Shown here: piece by piece, positions 22,519 through 32,116 of the stretch | Layout: the number at the start of each line of letters is the position of its first letter | Position numbering within the stretch: the stretch's first letter is position 1 | Source: Proteus penneri | Lineage (GTDB): Bacteria > Pseudomonadota > Gammaproteobacteria > Enterobacterales > Enterobacteriaceae | NCBI RefSeq assembly: GCF_003144535.1 | Contig: NZ_PHFJ01000002.1 | Coordinates: 248,001 to 312,000, forward strand | Direction of reading: 5' to 3' | DNA: 64,000 nt | The notes under the pieces: model-generated | Database searches by the model: none | Told to the model about the DNA's origin: nothing | Seen by the model: only the letters and a program-made list of their open reading frames with translations | Program-made: the position numbers and the translations under genes

Positions 22519-24801
22519 TTACATTGTTTGTGTGAATGTACGGGTGATAACGTCTTGCTGTTGCTCTTTAGTCAGTGAGTTAAAGCGAACTGCATAACCA
22601 GAAACACGGATAGTTAACTGAGGATATTTCTCAGGATCTTCCATTGCTTCTAACAGCATTTCACGGTTCATGACGTTAACGTTCAGATGCTGACCACCTT
22701 CAATGCCGGCTTCGTGGTGGAAATAACCATCCATCAGACCTGCAAGGTTCGCTTTACGAACATCATCATCTTTACCTAATGCATTAGGTACGATTGAGAA
22801 GGTGTAAGAAATACCATCTTTCGCATAAGCAAATGGTAGTTTCGCAACAGAAGTCAGAGAAGCTACCGCACCTTTTTGGTCACGACCGTGCATTGGGTTA
22901 GCACCTGGTCCGAATGGTGCGCCTGCACGACGACCGTCTGGGGTATTACCTGTTTTCTTACCATAAACAACGTTTGAAGTAATTGTCAGAATAGACTGTG
23001 TAGGTACCGCATTACGGTATGTACGCAGTTTCTGAATTTTTTTCATGAAACGTTCAACTAAGTCACAAGCGATGTCATCTACACGAGAATCGTTGTTACC
23101 GAATTGTGGATATTCGCCATCAATTTTGAAGTCAACCGCTAAGCCGTTTTCATCACGGACTGGAGAAACTTTCGCATATTTGATTGCAGACAGTGAGTCA
23201 GCAGCAACAGATAGGCCTGCGATACCACATGCCATTGTACGATAAACATCACGATCATGAAGTGCCATCAGAGCTGCTTCATAGCTGTATTTATCGTGCA
23301 TGTAGTGGATAACGTTCAGTGCAGTTACATACTGAGTTGCTAACCAATCCATAAAGTGATCCATTTGATTCATCACAGTATCGAAGTCTAAGACTTCATC
23401 CATGATTGGTGCATGTTTTGGACCTACTTGGATTTTCAGTTTTTCATCAACACCACCGTTGATGGTATACAGTAAGGTTTTCGCTAAGTTTGCACGAGCA
23501 CCGAAGAACTGCATTTGTTTACCCACAACCATTGGGCTAACACAACAAGCGATAGCATAGTCATCACTGTTGAAGTCAGGACGCATTAAGTCATCATTTT
23601 CATACTGGATTGATGACGTATCGATAGAGACTTTCGCCGCGTATTTTTTGAAGTTGATAGGCAGTTGTTCAGACCACAGGATGGTCATGTTTGGTTCTGG
23701 AGATGGACCCATTGTGTACAGGGTATTTAAGAAACGGAAAGTATTCTTAGTTACCAGAGTACGGCCATCTAAGCCCATACCAGCTAAAGATTCTGTTGCC
23801 CAGATTGGGTCACCAGAGAACAGCTCATCATATTCAGGAGTACGTAAGAAACGAACCATACGTAATTTCATGACTAAGTGGTCAATTAATTCCTGAGCTT
23901 GTTCTTCTGTCAGTAAACCCGCTTCAATATCACGTTGGATGTAGATATCTAAGAATGTAGATACACGACCAAATGACATTGCAGCACCGTTTTGAGATTT
24001 AACAGCGGCTAAGTAACCGAAGTAAGTCCATTGTACTGCTTCTTTCGCGTTTTGAGCAGGGCGAGAAATATCGTAACCGTATTTCGCAGCCATTTCTTGG
24101 ATTTGACCTAAAGCAGCGTGCTGCTCTGCGATTTCTTCACGCAGTTGGATAGTCATTTCCAGATCTTCGCCTTTTTCCATTCTTTCTTGTAAAGAGGTGA
24201 ATTGGGCAAATTTATCTTTACGCAGGAACTCAATACCGTACAGTGCAACACGACGGTAGTCACCGATGATACGACCACGGCCATATGCATCTGGTAAACC
24301 TGTTAAGATACCAGATTTACGGCATTTCAGGATGTCTGGAGTATAAACATCGAAAACGCCTTGGTTGTGAGTTTTACGGTAATCAGTAAAGATTTTTTTC
24401 AGTTCTGGATCTAGCTCACGGTTATACGCGTGGCAAGAACTTTCAACCATACGGATACCACCGAATGGGATGATTGCACGTTTCAGAGGTGCATCAGTTT
24501 GTAAACCTACGATTTGTTCTAAATCTTTAGCGATGTAACCTGCATCGTGAGATGTGATAGTTGAAGCAACAGAAGTATCAAAATCAACTGGCGCATGTGT
24601 GCGGTTTTCGATTTTGATGCCTTCCATAACTTGTTCCCAAAGTGTATCAGTTGCTTTAGTGGAACCTGCTAGGAAAGATTCGTCGCCTTCATATGGAGTA
24701 TAGTTTTTTTGAATAAAGTCACGAACGTTAACGGCGTTCTGCCATTCACCTTCAGAAAAACCTTTCCATGCTTCAGCAAATTTTTCATTTAAATCAGACA
24801 T
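22519..24801 (-). CDS. pflB: Formate C-acetyltransferase (pyruvate formate-lyase)
   Basis: A 760-residue glycyl radical enzyme, identical in length to E. coli PflB. The catalytic Cys pair is in [25 protein letters not shown]. The radical Gly is in RVSGYAVRF, 25 residues from the C terminus (Gly734 without the initiator Met). It cleaves pyruvate with CoA to acetyl-CoA and formate under anaerobiosis. It is encoded 54 bases downstream of focA, which exports the formate. The oxygen-induced break site at the Gly is expected. Confidence 0.98.
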   Translation of the reverse strand: MSDLNEKFAEAWKGFSEGEWQNAVNVRDFIQKNYTPYEGDESFLAGSTKATDTLWEQVMEGIKIENRTHAPVDFDTSVASTITSHDAGYIAKDLEQIVGLQTDAPLKRAIIPFGGIRMVESSCHAYNRELDPELKKIFTDYRKTHNQGVFDVYTPDILKCRKSGILTGLPDAYGRGRIIGDYRRVALYGIEFLRKDKFAQFTSLQERMEKGEDLEMTIQLREEIAEQHAALGQIQEMAAKYGYDISRPAQNAKEAVQWTYFGYLAAVKSQNGAAMSFGRVSTFLDIYIQRDIEAGLLTEEQAQELIDHLVMKLRMVRFLRTPEYDELFSGDPIWATESLAGMGLDGRTLVTKNTFRFLNTLYTMGPSPEPNMTILWSEQLPINFKKYAAKVSIDTSSIQYENDDLMRPDFNSDDYAIACCVSPMVVGKQMQFFGARANLAKTLLYTINGGVDEKLKIQVGPKHAPIMDEVLDFDTVMNQMDHFMDWLATQYVTALNVIHYMHDKYSYEAALMALHDRDVYRTMACGIAGLSVAADSLSAIKYAKVSPVRDENGLAVDFKIDGEYPQFGNNDSRVDDIACDLVERFMKKIQKLRTYRNAVPTQSILTITSNVVYGKKTGNTPDGRRAGAPFGPGANPMHGRDQKGAVASLTSVAKLPFAYAKDGISYTFSIVPNALGKDDDVRKANLAGLMDGYFHHEAGIEGGQHLNVNVMNREMLLEAMEDPEKYPQLTIRVSGYAVRFNSLTKEQQQDVITRTFTQTM

Positions 24802-24855
24802 GATACTTCTACCTTTTTACAATGGAACTTAAGAAATCAGTCATACCTGCACGGA

Positions 24856-25710
24856 TTAATGTTTGTCACCGCGCAGATGCATTAACCAGTATACCAGACC
24901 GACTAGGACTGCCCCGCCAATAATGTTACCGATAGTGACAGGCAATAAATTATCAGAGAGAAAATTTGATACAGTTAAATTTGAAAATTGTTCGGGTGAT
25001 GCACCTACTTTAGTCCAGAATTCTGCAGGTGCAAAATCTTTAATAACAATACCTAAAGGAATAAGGAACATGTTAGCGATACTGTGCTCAAAACCACTAG
25101 CAACGAACATACCGATAGGTAAAATAAGTGCAAAAAGCTTGTCAATCAGCGAACGACCTGCATAGCTCATCCATACTGCAAGACAAACCATTAAGTTAGC
25201 TAGAATGCCTAAACAAACAGCTTCAATAAACGTGTGCTCAAGTTTATGCTGTGCAGTTTGTAAAACATTCAACCCCCAAAGCCCATTTGCTGCCATATGC
25301 TGACCAGCAAACCACATTAAGGCGACAAAAAAGAGTGCGCCAATAAAGTTACCAAGATAGACATTTATCCAGTTAGCAAACATTTTGCCCCAAGATATAC
25401 GTCCAGTTGCTTTAGGAATAATAGTAAGAACAGTTGAGGTGAATAAGTCCGCGCCACAAACGACAACGAGCATTAACCCCAGAGAGAAGCAGATCCCACC
25501 GACTAATTTAGCCAGCCCAAAAGGAACAGATGCGGTACCTGTAGTAGCAGTAATATAAAAAACAAAAGCAATTGATATAAACATTCCCGCAGTAAATGCA
25601 GATAAGTAAGTCGTTGGAATATGTTTATTTGCTTTATAACAACATGCATCATCGGCAACTTTTGCCATATCAGCAGGTGATAATAAATTAAAAGGGCTGT
25701 CAGCTTTCAT
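24856..25710 (-). CDS. focA: Formate channel FocA
   Basis: A 284-residue member of the formate-nitrite transporter family (E. coli 285) with six membrane segments. The N terminus MKADSPFNLLSPADMAKVADDA is the region that interacts with PflB in E. coli. The pentameric channel moves formate and formic acid across the inner membrane. It is the first gene of focA-pflB-pflA, and the operon promoter with an FNR box lies just upstream. Confidence 0.97.
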   Translation of the reverse strand: MKADSPFNLLSPADMAKVADDACCYKANKHIPTTYLSAFTAGMFISIAFVFYITATTGTASVPFGLAKLVGGICFSLGLMLVVVCGADLFTSTVLTIIPKATGRISWGKMFANWINVYLGNFIGALFFVALMWFAGQHMAANGLWGLNVLQTAQHKLEHTFIEAVCLGILANLMVCLAVWMSYAGRSLIDKLFALILPIGMFVASGFEHSIANMFLIPLGIVIKDFAPAEFWTKVGASPEQFSNLTVSNFLSDNLLPVTIGNIIGGAVLVGLVYWLMHLRGDKH

Positions 25711-25781
25711 ACTAACACTCTCTTATATGTTGGAATAATTATAGCACGCAATAATAGTAGCAAAGGGGCTTACTTCTAAAA

Positions 25782-25795
25782 TTGATATGGATCAT
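25782..25795 (-). promoter_or_regulatory. FNR-type binding site upstream of focA
   Basis: TTGAT-ATGG-ATCAT differs from the consensus TTGAT-N4-ATCAA by one base. Its centre is about 78 bases upstream of the focA start. This fits anaerobic activation by FNR, as known for E. coli pfl. Confidence 0.7.
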
Positions 25796-26213
25796 GGTCG
25801 CTCATTAGAACCCCGTTTTCAGTGCGTAAAAACCCGTTATTTTTGCTATAACTATTTGATTAATAAAATGAAAAAATTTTTTAAAAATTATCAAAAAATT
25901 TTAGACTAGCTGGATAAATAAAGTAAAAAGTAAATATAAAGTATTATTTAAACCCCGTATGTTAAGAGTTAAAAATCAAATTTAACGCCTTATTTACTTT
26001 TATAATAAATATAAACATTACTTTATTTGTGGTTAATCTTTAAAGATTACTCCAGACATATACCCATTATAAAAATAAGGTTTTTTAATTTTTGAGATCT
26101 GGTTAAACAAATAGCAATTTAAACTGGATTTATGTAATATTATTAGCGTAAAAGTTCAATATATGTTTTTGGTGTCATATTAAATGCCTAAAATCGTCAC
26201 TTTTGCCATATTT

Positions 26214-26261
26214 TGACAATTTTGTCAGGTGGCAAATTTGTCATATTGACAAATCTGTCAA
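26214..26261. promoter_or_regulatory. Cluster of five TGACA/TGTCA half-sites
   Basis: Half-sites occur at 26214 (TGACA), 26223 (TGTCA), 26239 (TGTCA), 26247 (TGACA) and 26256 (TGTCA). They form TGACAA-TT-TTGTCA, TTTGTCA-TAT-TGACAAA and TGACA-AATC-TGTCA. Five half-sites in 48 bases look like a multi-dimer operator. The cognate regulator is unknown to me. It lies just beyond the ycaO terminator and about 500 bases upstream of focA. Confidence 0.5.
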
Positions 26262-26281
26262 TATTTTATTTTTAGCGAAAT

Positions 26282-26311
26282 AAAACACTCTACTTTTCAA
26301 TAGAGTGTTTC
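26282..26311 (-). terminator. Terminator after ycaO
   Basis: On the minus strand, AAACACTCTA / TAGAGTGTTT with an 8-nt loop, then TATTT, about 72 bases past the ycaO stop codon. Confidence 0.8.
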
Positions 26312-26382
26312 AATTTAAATACGCGCTTATTATTCAGTTAAAATTAGTTATTATTTGATAAATAACCTTAAGCAAAATAGGT

Positions 26383-28140
26383 TTATTTAATCGATTGACG
26401 TTTTGCTTTCTGTAATTTCTCATAGGCCACAAGTAATGACTGATGAATAGGTAAATTAGCTAAATCAGGATCAATCGTTTGTAATCCGTAAAATGCTTGT
26501 TTACCTTGTATTGCGTTTAAGGCTGCCTGTAATGTTTTTTCGCCATACATACGAGAAAACGCGTGCATATATTGTTCTGGTTCACGTTCAGTCTCTTGTT
26601 GTAATAATAAGAGATTGTGTAAGCAACGATAATAATTTTGGCGTTCTGGCGTAAATAAAGAAGCGTTGAAATCTTGAGTCCATTCAACCCAAACGAGCGC
26701 TTGATCAAGATCACCACCCGCAAGCGCTAACATTGATTTTAATTCGCCTACACGTAAATGGCTCCAACCATTATCTTTGCCTGGAGCAATACCAATCATC
26801 TCTCTGATGCGTGTAAAGTCGTCTAAACCATCTTCATCAAATTGACCAATAAGAGAAAGATACTCTTCTTGAGTGCCCTGGCTCGTTGGTAGAGAAAGAA
26901 TAGTGTCTCGCCAATGTACGCCCATAATGTTATTGGCTAATTGTAAATCTTCAGCGGGATAAATATCTGATAAACCGGGTACTAAAATACGGCAAGCGTA
27001 AACACCTAGGTGTGAGTAGTCCATAATATAGACTTCTGCATCGCACTGCTGGCAAAGTGACATTAAGATGTGAAACTCTTCTTCTGTTGTCCCACTGAAG
27101 TTCCAATCAACAAATGCATAATCGGCATCTTTCTTAAATAGATCCCAACTAATTAAACCACTTGAATCAATAAAGTGTGTTTCAAGGTTAGTATGATCAC
27201 CGACTTCTTCATCATCAAAGCTTGGTGGATTAAAGACATCGAGATCTTTAAGGCTACGCCCTTGCAATAATTCAGTGACTGTACGTTCTAAAGCCACACC
27301 AAAATCAGGGTGAGCACCAAAAGATGCAAAACAAGTGCCATTTTGTGGGTTGAATAACACGACACAAATAACAGGGAATTGACCTCCTAAAGATGCATCA
27401 AAGCTAAAGATTGGAAAACCTTCTTGCTCTAATGTTTCAATCGCCTCAATAACAGCAGGATAGCGAGTTAAAACTTCTTTCGGAATTTCAGGTAAGCTAA
27501 TTCTTTCAGTGATAATGCGATTTTTTACATAACGTTCAAAAACTTCAGAAAGCCCTTGAACTCGAGCTTCATTTTTTGTATTTCCTGCGGACATACCATT
27601 AGAGGCATATAAGTTAGCAATAATGTTTACAGGAATATAAACAGGCTTTTCATCAGATTGGCGTATGAATGGAAGGGCGCAAATCCCGCGATCATGATTA
27701 CTTGATTGTAAATCAACTAACTCACTACCACATAACTCACCTTCAGGATCATAAAATTTGCGTAAACGCTCATCTAATAAGCCAGCAGGAACAGAATCAT
27801 CTTCTGCTAGTGGGAACCATTTTTCACTTGGGTAGTGAACAAATTCACCTTCTGCAATATCAGTACCTAGCCAGAAATCAGAGAAAAAATAATTTGTGGA
27901 GAGACGTTCGAAATATTCACCTAGTGCGGAGGCTAAGGCTGCTTTTTTGCTGGCACCTTTACCGTTAGTAAAACATAAAGGGCAATCTTTATCGCGAATA
28001 TGAACGGACCAAACGTTAGGAACAGGGTTTAACCATGAAGCTTCTTCAATGTTAAATCCTAAGTCGGTTAATTTTTGTTGGAAGCGAGCGATAGAATCTT
28101 CCAGAGCGGCATCTTTGCCAGGAATAAATGTTTGTGACAT
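26383..28140 (-). CDS. ycaO: YcaO-domain protein
   Basis: A 585-residue protein (E. coli YcaO 586). The N-terminal YcaO ATP-binding domain (about 1-400) contains GKGASKKAALASALGEYFERLS and NEARVQGLSEVFERYVKNR, with the Glu residues that bind Mg-ATP. The C-terminal part is a tetratricopeptide-like helical domain instead of the PxPxP tail of cyclodehydratases. In E. coli it is implicated in RimO-dependent beta-methylthiolation of ribosomal protein S12. The start at ATG 28140 (MSQTFIPGKDAALEDS) matches E. coli MTQTFIPGKDAALEDS. A 23-codon extension is open but unconserved. ycaO-focA adjacency is as in E. coli. Confidence 0.94.
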   Translation of the reverse strand: MSQTFIPGKDAALEDSIARFQQKLTDLGFNIEEASWLNPVPNVWSVHIRDKDCPLCFTNGKGASKKAALASALGEYFERLSTNYFFSDFWLGTDIAEGEFVHYPSEKWFPLAEDDSVPAGLLDERLRKFYDPEGELCGSELVDLQSSNHDRGICALPFIRQSDEKPVYIPVNIIANLYASNGMSAGNTKNEARVQGLSEVFERYVKNRIITERISLPEIPKEVLTRYPAVIEAIETLEQEGFPIFSFDASLGGQFPVICVVLFNPQNGTCFASFGAHPDFGVALERTVTELLQGRSLKDLDVFNPPSFDDEEVGDHTNLETHFIDSSGLISWDLFKKDADYAFVDWNFSGTTEEEFHILMSLCQQCDAEVYIMDYSHLGVYACRILVPGLSDIYPAEDLQLANNIMGVHWRDTILSLPTSQGTQEEYLSLIGQFDEDGLDDFTRIREMIGIAPGKDNGWSHLRVGELKSMLALAGGDLDQALVWVEWTQDFNASLFTPERQNYYRCLHNLLLLQQETEREPEQYMHAFSRMYGEKTLQAALNAIQGKQAFYGLQTIDPDLANLPIHQSLLVAYEKLQKAKRQSIK

Positions 28141-28368
28141 GGCAGGTTTCATCAATATTTTGCTGGTGATAGTTAGGGGCACATAATACTGAAATCCCCT
28201 GTAATGCACTAATTATTTCTCTCATTTACCAATTGCTAACTATATTCTTCACTTATAAATTATTTGATATATGAATTTTTTTAATAAATTCGTTCGATTT
28301 ATCACGGAATTAATAATTTTAAATCATCATAATTGGATTTATTTATAAATTCATAAGGGATCAGTTCG

Positions 28369-29406
28369 ATGATGAAAAAAACATTGCTCGCTAGCCTGTT
28401 AGCTGTAATCAGTGGTTCTGTTTTTGCCTTACCTAATGTCACCATTTTAGCGACAGGTGGCACAATTGCTGGTGGTGGTGATTCAGCAACGACATCAAGC
28501 TATACAGCAGGCAAATTAGGTATTGATACATTGATTAATGCAGTACCTGAGGCTAAAAAAATTGCTAATTTAAAAGGCGAGCAAGTCGTGAATATTGGCT
28601 CTCAAGATATGAATGACCAAGTGTGGCTCAAGCTGGCTGATAAAATTAATGTAGATTGTGATAAAACGGACGGCTTTGTGATCACTCATGGTACAGACAC
28701 CATGGAAGAAACAGCCTATTTCCTTGATTTAACCACAGCATGCAAAAAACCAGTTGTTATGGTAGGGGCAATGCGCCCTGCAACGGCATTAGGTGCTGAA
28801 GGCCCTTTAAATCTTTTTAATGCGGTTGTGATTGCAAGTGATAAAGCTTCTGAAAATCGCGGTGTGTTAGTGACCATGAATAATGCGGTTATCAGTGGTA
28901 AAGATGTTGTAAAAATGAACACAACTGAAGTACAAGCGTTCCAGCCTATTAACGCAGGTGCTCAAGGCTATGTGCATAATGGTAAGGTTCATTATTATAC
29001 AGCAGCATTACCTCGTGCAGATAAGCCTGCATTTGATGTCAGTAAACTGACTGAATTACCAAAAGTGGGTATTGTTTATAACTACTCAAATGCCTCTAAT
29101 TTACCAGCAAAAGCCTTTATTGATAACGGCTACAAAGGTATTGTCAGTGCCGGTGTGGGCAATGGTAATTTATATACTGATATTTTTGACACTTTAGCCG
29201 ATGGCGCTAAAAAAGGTGTCGTTGTTGTTCGTGCAAGTCGTGTACCAGTTGGTTTTACTACACAAAATGGTGAAGTGGATGATGCAAAATATGGTTTTGT
29301 TGCATCAGAGCGCTTAAACCCACAAAAAGCGAGAGTGTTATTGCAGTTATCTTTGACAGAAACACAAGATCCAGCGAAGATCCAAGAAAACTTTGAAAGA
29401 TATTAA
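28369..29406 (+). CDS. ansB: Periplasmic L-asparaginase II
   Basis: A 345-residue protein (E. coli AnsB 348). The signal peptide is about residues 1-20 (MMKKTLLASLLAVISGSVFA). The first catalytic Thr is in ILATGGTIAGGG, and the second motif is ITHGTDTMEETAYFLDLT. The presence of a signal peptide indicates the high-affinity type II enzyme, not cytoplasmic AnsA. It hydrolyses asparagine (and some glutamine) to aspartate and ammonia. E. coli ansB is controlled by CRP and FNR, but no clean site was seen here. It is monocistronic, with a strong terminator. It is not part of the E. coli gene order at this place. Confidence 0.95.
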   Translation: MMKKTLLASLLAVISGSVFALPNVTILATGGTIAGGGDSATTSSYTAGKLGIDTLINAVPEAKKIANLKGEQVVNIGSQDMNDQVWLKLADKINVDCDKTDGFVITHGTDTMEETAYFLDLTTACKKPVVMVGAMRPATALGAEGPLNLFNAVVIASDKASENRGVLVTMNNAVISGKDVVKMNTTEVQAFQPINAGAQGYVHNGKVHYYTAALPRADKPAFDVSKLTELPKVGIVYNYSNASNLPAKAFIDNGYKGIVSAGVGNGNLYTDIFDTLADGAKKGVVVVRASRVPVGFTTQNGEVDDAKYGFVASERLNPQKARVLLQLSLTETQDPAKIQENFERY

Positions 29407-29442
29407 TGTTAGTTAGATTTTTTAGTTTTTAACGTTAAACCA

Positions 29443-29481
29443 GAAAATCATCCGTCAATTAATAACGGATGATTTTCTTTA
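29443..29481 (+). terminator. Terminator after ansB
   Basis: Stem GAAAATCATCCGT / ACGGATGATTTTC (13 bp) with an 8-nt loop, then TTTATT. It lies between convergent ansB and the secretion-domain gene and may act on both. Confidence 0.85.
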
Positions 29482-29488
29482 TTAAATA

Positions 29489-30751
29489 TTATTTTATTTT
29501 GAGTAATTTAGTATAAAGATTGATATCTTGTCTATTATTTTGAATATTATTCATTTTTTTATTTTGAGTATATAATCGGTAAGCCTTGATGGTACCATCA
29601 TTTACTAGCTGACTATCCTCACTAATATTTAATGTTAAGTTATTCATTGGGAAAACAGTATTTTTAGGTACATTCCCTATATATATACTACTATATTTAC
29701 TGTCAGCCTTGTTAAGGCCAAGCCAATATTGCATTCCAATAGTTCCATTAGCTAAATTATTAAAGAAAGAATGGTTTTGGATAGTTAAATATCCACCCTT
29801 GGCTAGGATATATCCATGATTATTAAATGTTGTTTTGTTTAGATTCACTTGAATTGCTTTTCTACTACTATTAGTACTTTCTAAAGAACCATAATTATCA
29901 ATAGTCGTATCAGAGGCATTGATAATGATATTTTTATAAGAAGTCAAGCCTTGTTTTCTAGGATCACCATTCTTATCACCTAATATGATCTTATTGGGTA
30001 AATAATATCTAAGCTCTCTTGTACGCATACCATTTTCTAAAATATTAATATCTTTTTTTATCATTACTTTTCTTTCCCCAGAATAAATATTTATATCTCC
30101 TTTAGAAGATATAAATCCTTTTTCTAAATTAATGTTATTAGAGATGATATTAATATTATTAAAGGAATTATCCGGATGACGGTTATTTTCATTTCTGAAT
30201 ACTATTTTACCTATATGCTTAATTGATTTACCACCAAAAGCTCTATAGTCTAAGGCAGAGATGGATCTTTCTATGCGGTAACCGACTAATTCATCATCAT
30301 GGATAATGGGCTTTCCGGTTGCCAGTGTTTCAGATAATGTATTAGAAAAACTACAATTATTACACGCAATCCCATTGGGATTAGCAATAACAACATGAGC
30401 AGCCTTCCCAGTTATACCAATGTTTCCATCTAATAATGATGTTGTCCCATTAATCACTTCGTTAATAATAAAGTCAGCGGCAACCCCGTTATTATTTAAG
30501 ATAACTCCGTCTTTCGTTACATGGAATTCATCATATTTATTATAAGAAACACCTTTGGCGTTTTTCGGTGCAATTAATATTTCTGCTTGATTGAGATTAG
30601 CTTCATTTGGTTTAATTGTTGTTGAAGAATCTTTATTAATAAAAATCTGAGCAGCATAATGCTTATCATGCTCATAGTTTGGTTGTATTGCTGCCTGGCA
30701 CATTGATGGTGCGTATATTATTCCTATTATTATTGTATTTCTTAATTTCAT
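29489..30751 (-). CDS. Short TpsA-like protein: two-partner-secretion (haemagglutinin activity) domain only
   Basis: A 420-residue protein with a signal peptide at about 1-20 (ending SMCQA). The TPS domain follows (about 30-290). Its hallmark NPNGI is at 124-128, followed by a C-x-x-C (Cys130, Cys133) as in the ShlA/HpmA branch. The rest is Asn/Ile-rich beta-helix-like sequence. It ends NLYTKLLKIK. It lacks the repeats and toxin or adhesin region that make TpsA proteins 1500-4000 residues long. The paralogue immediately upstream (30889-32109) has the same layout and a similar end, which argues against simple truncation. No TpsB transporter is nearby. AAAGGT precedes the ATG. Function unknown. 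It may be secreted by a TpsB encoded elsewhere. Confidence 0.8.
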   Translation of the reverse strand: MKLRNTIIIGIIYAPSMCQAAIQPNYEHDKHYAAQIFINKDSSTTIKPNEANLNQAEILIAPKNAKGVSYNKYDEFHVTKDGVILNNNGVAADFIINEVINGTTSLLDGNIGITGKAAHVVIANPNGIACNNCSFSNTLSETLATGKPIIHDDELVGYRIERSISALDYRAFGGKSIKHIGKIVFRNENNRHPDNSFNNINIISNNINLEKGFISSKGDINIYSGERKVMIKKDINILENGMRTRELRYYLPNKIILGDKNGDPRKQGLTSYKNIIINASDTTIDNYGSLESTNSSRKAIQVNLNKTTFNNHGYILAKGGYLTIQNHSFFNNLANGTIGMQYWLGLNKADSKYSSIYIGNVPKNTVFPMNNLTLNISEDSQLVNDGTIKAYRLYTQNKKMNNIQNNRQDINLYTKLLKIK

Positions 30752-30848
30752 ATTTTTACCTTTATCTATTGTTCAGAGCTAATTTATCGATGTTGATAAA
30801 ATAAATAAAGATAGTAATAATTAAATGGTGTTTATTTATAAATTTTGA

Positions 30849-30872
30849 AAAAGGCTATTTTTAATAGCCTTT
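30849..30872 (-). terminator. Terminator between the two TpsA-like genes
   Basis: On the minus strand, AAAGGCTA / TAGCCTTT with a 7-nt loop and TTTTTC, about 17 bases after the upstream gene's stop. The two genes are therefore probably transcribed separately. Confidence 0.75.
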
Positions 30873-30888
30873 AGATTGAATACCAGTA

Positions 30889-32109
30889 TTATTTTATTTT
30901 ATGAAATTTATCATATAAATTAATTAGAGCATCTTCATTAAAAATATTATGTGTTGATTTATTTAGAGTAAGGTATCGATGTGTTTTTAGTGCGCCTTGA
31001 TTAGTAAAACTACTACTATTATCTGCGTTGATAGCTATACGATGTAATTTTGAATACATAAAAAAGGGATCTGGGCTATTGTACCATCCATAATCATCAG
31101 TGCGTATATTCGCTATTACTCCCGTTGAAGTATTTTTAAAATGTGAATTATTTATTAATTTTATTAAAGAGGAATTTCCAGCTATAACACCATGATTGTT
31201 AAAAGTGGATGCATTATTTAGATTAATATTTAATTTATTTGAACTTATAATAGCATGGTTATTTATAGTTGAATTACTTGTGTGTATGTTTATTTTATTT
31301 GTAAATAAAATCTCATCCATATTGACTTCATTACCAATAATAATATTTTTACTGATGTATTTTTCTAGCGAACGACTTCCTTTTTCATTATTAATTAAAT
31401 GAAATTTATTGGTTCCTAGCCTTTGTTCTACGATATTAATTCCGCTATAAATATTGATATTCTGACTGGCATGAATTCTCATGTCAATACTGACATTGTC
31501 ACTGATAATATTAAGCTTATTAAAATTTGGGTTTAAGTATTTAGTTGGTATGTTTTTATTTTCGCTAAAAATAATTTTCCCAAAATATTTAGTATCTATT
31601 CCTTCTTTACTATCAGAATTCAAAGGAGATAAAAAATTAGCCGTGTTGTATGAAATTAAATTATCTTTAGAAGTATCAATATATGCTGTTGCTAAAGTTT
31701 CAGATAATGTATTAGAAAAACTACATCCATTACAGCTGATACCATTTGGATTGGCGATAATAACATGGGCAGCATTCCCTTTTACACTAATATTACCTGC
31801 TAAATAAGAAGAAGGACCTTTGACGACTTCATTAATAATATATTTTGCTTTTGCTGTTTCATTATTTAATATAATACCGTTTTCATCTACACTAAATTGA
31901 TTATACTTATTATGTGATATTTTGTTTTTATCACTATCTGCAATTAATATCTCTGCTATATCATCACGATTATTATAATCTCTTACTGTTGCAGATGAGT
32001 TTTTTTGAATGGAAATATGGGTGCTATCATCATAGATAGCATAGAGTTTATCATTAGAGTAACATGTTGAAGTAAAGATTGAAGCGATTACTAGTAACTT
32101 AAATTTCAT
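30889..32109 (-). CDS. Short TpsA-like protein, second copy
   Basis: A 406-residue paralogue of the 29489-30751 product. The signal peptide is about 1-18 (MKFKLLVIASIFTSTCYS). The TPS hallmark NPNGI is at 120-124, with C-x-x-C at Cys126 and Cys129, followed by SFSNTLSETLATA. Asn/Ser-rich strands follow, and it ends NLYDKFHKIK. A run of 29 identical bases is shared with the paralogue in the CxxC region, showing a tandem duplication. The ribosome-binding site AAAGGA is 7 bases upstream of ATG 32109. It is embedded in an inverted repeat (32117-32189) that could hide it. No TpsB partner is in the window. Confidence 0.8.
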   Translation of the reverse strand: MKFKLLVIASIFTSTCYSNDKLYAIYDDSTHISIQKNSSATVRDYNNRDDIAEILIADSDKNKISHNKYNQFSVDENGIILNNETAKAKYIINEVVKGPSSYLAGNISVKGNAAHVIIANPNGISCNGCSFSNTLSETLATAYIDTSKDNLISYNTANFLSPLNSDSKEGIDTKYFGKIIFSENKNIPTKYLNPNFNKLNIISDNVSIDMRIHASQNINIYSGINIVEQRLGTNKFHLINNEKGSRSLEKYISKNIIIGNEVNMDEILFTNKINIHTSNSTINNHAIISSNKLNINLNNASTFNNHGVIAGNSSLIKLINNSHFKNTSTGVIANIRTDDYGWYNSPDPFFMYSKLHRIAINADNSSSFTNQGALKTHRYLTLNKSTHNIFNEDALINLYDKFHKIK

Positions 32110-32116
32110 GGTTTTT

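Larger units (their letters stand above)
25711..26281. other. Upstream control region of the focA-pfl operon
   Basis: About 570 bases without a gene between the ycaO terminator and focA. In E. coli the corresponding region carries several promoters controlled by FNR, ArcA and IHF. Two notable elements are visible: an FNR-like palindrome close to focA, and a dense cluster of TGACA/TGTCA half-sites at the far end (listed separately). The rest is AT-rich. Confidence 0.6.

Noticed and set aside
26517-27968. Antisense frames inside ycaO
   Set aside because: Shadows of a strongly conserved gene. No ribosome-binding sites.
28262-28277. TTGATATATGAATT upstream of ansB as an FNR site
   Set aside because: Only the left half fits; the right half does not match ATCAA. 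The E. coli gene is FNR/CRP controlled, but this sequence alone does not support it.
29489-32109. The two TpsA-like genes as pseudogene fragments of a large haemagglutinin
   Set aside because: Both have intact signal peptides, ribosome-binding sites and single open frames. Their C-terminal ends resemble each other, which random truncation would not give. Kept as CDS, with the doubt stated.
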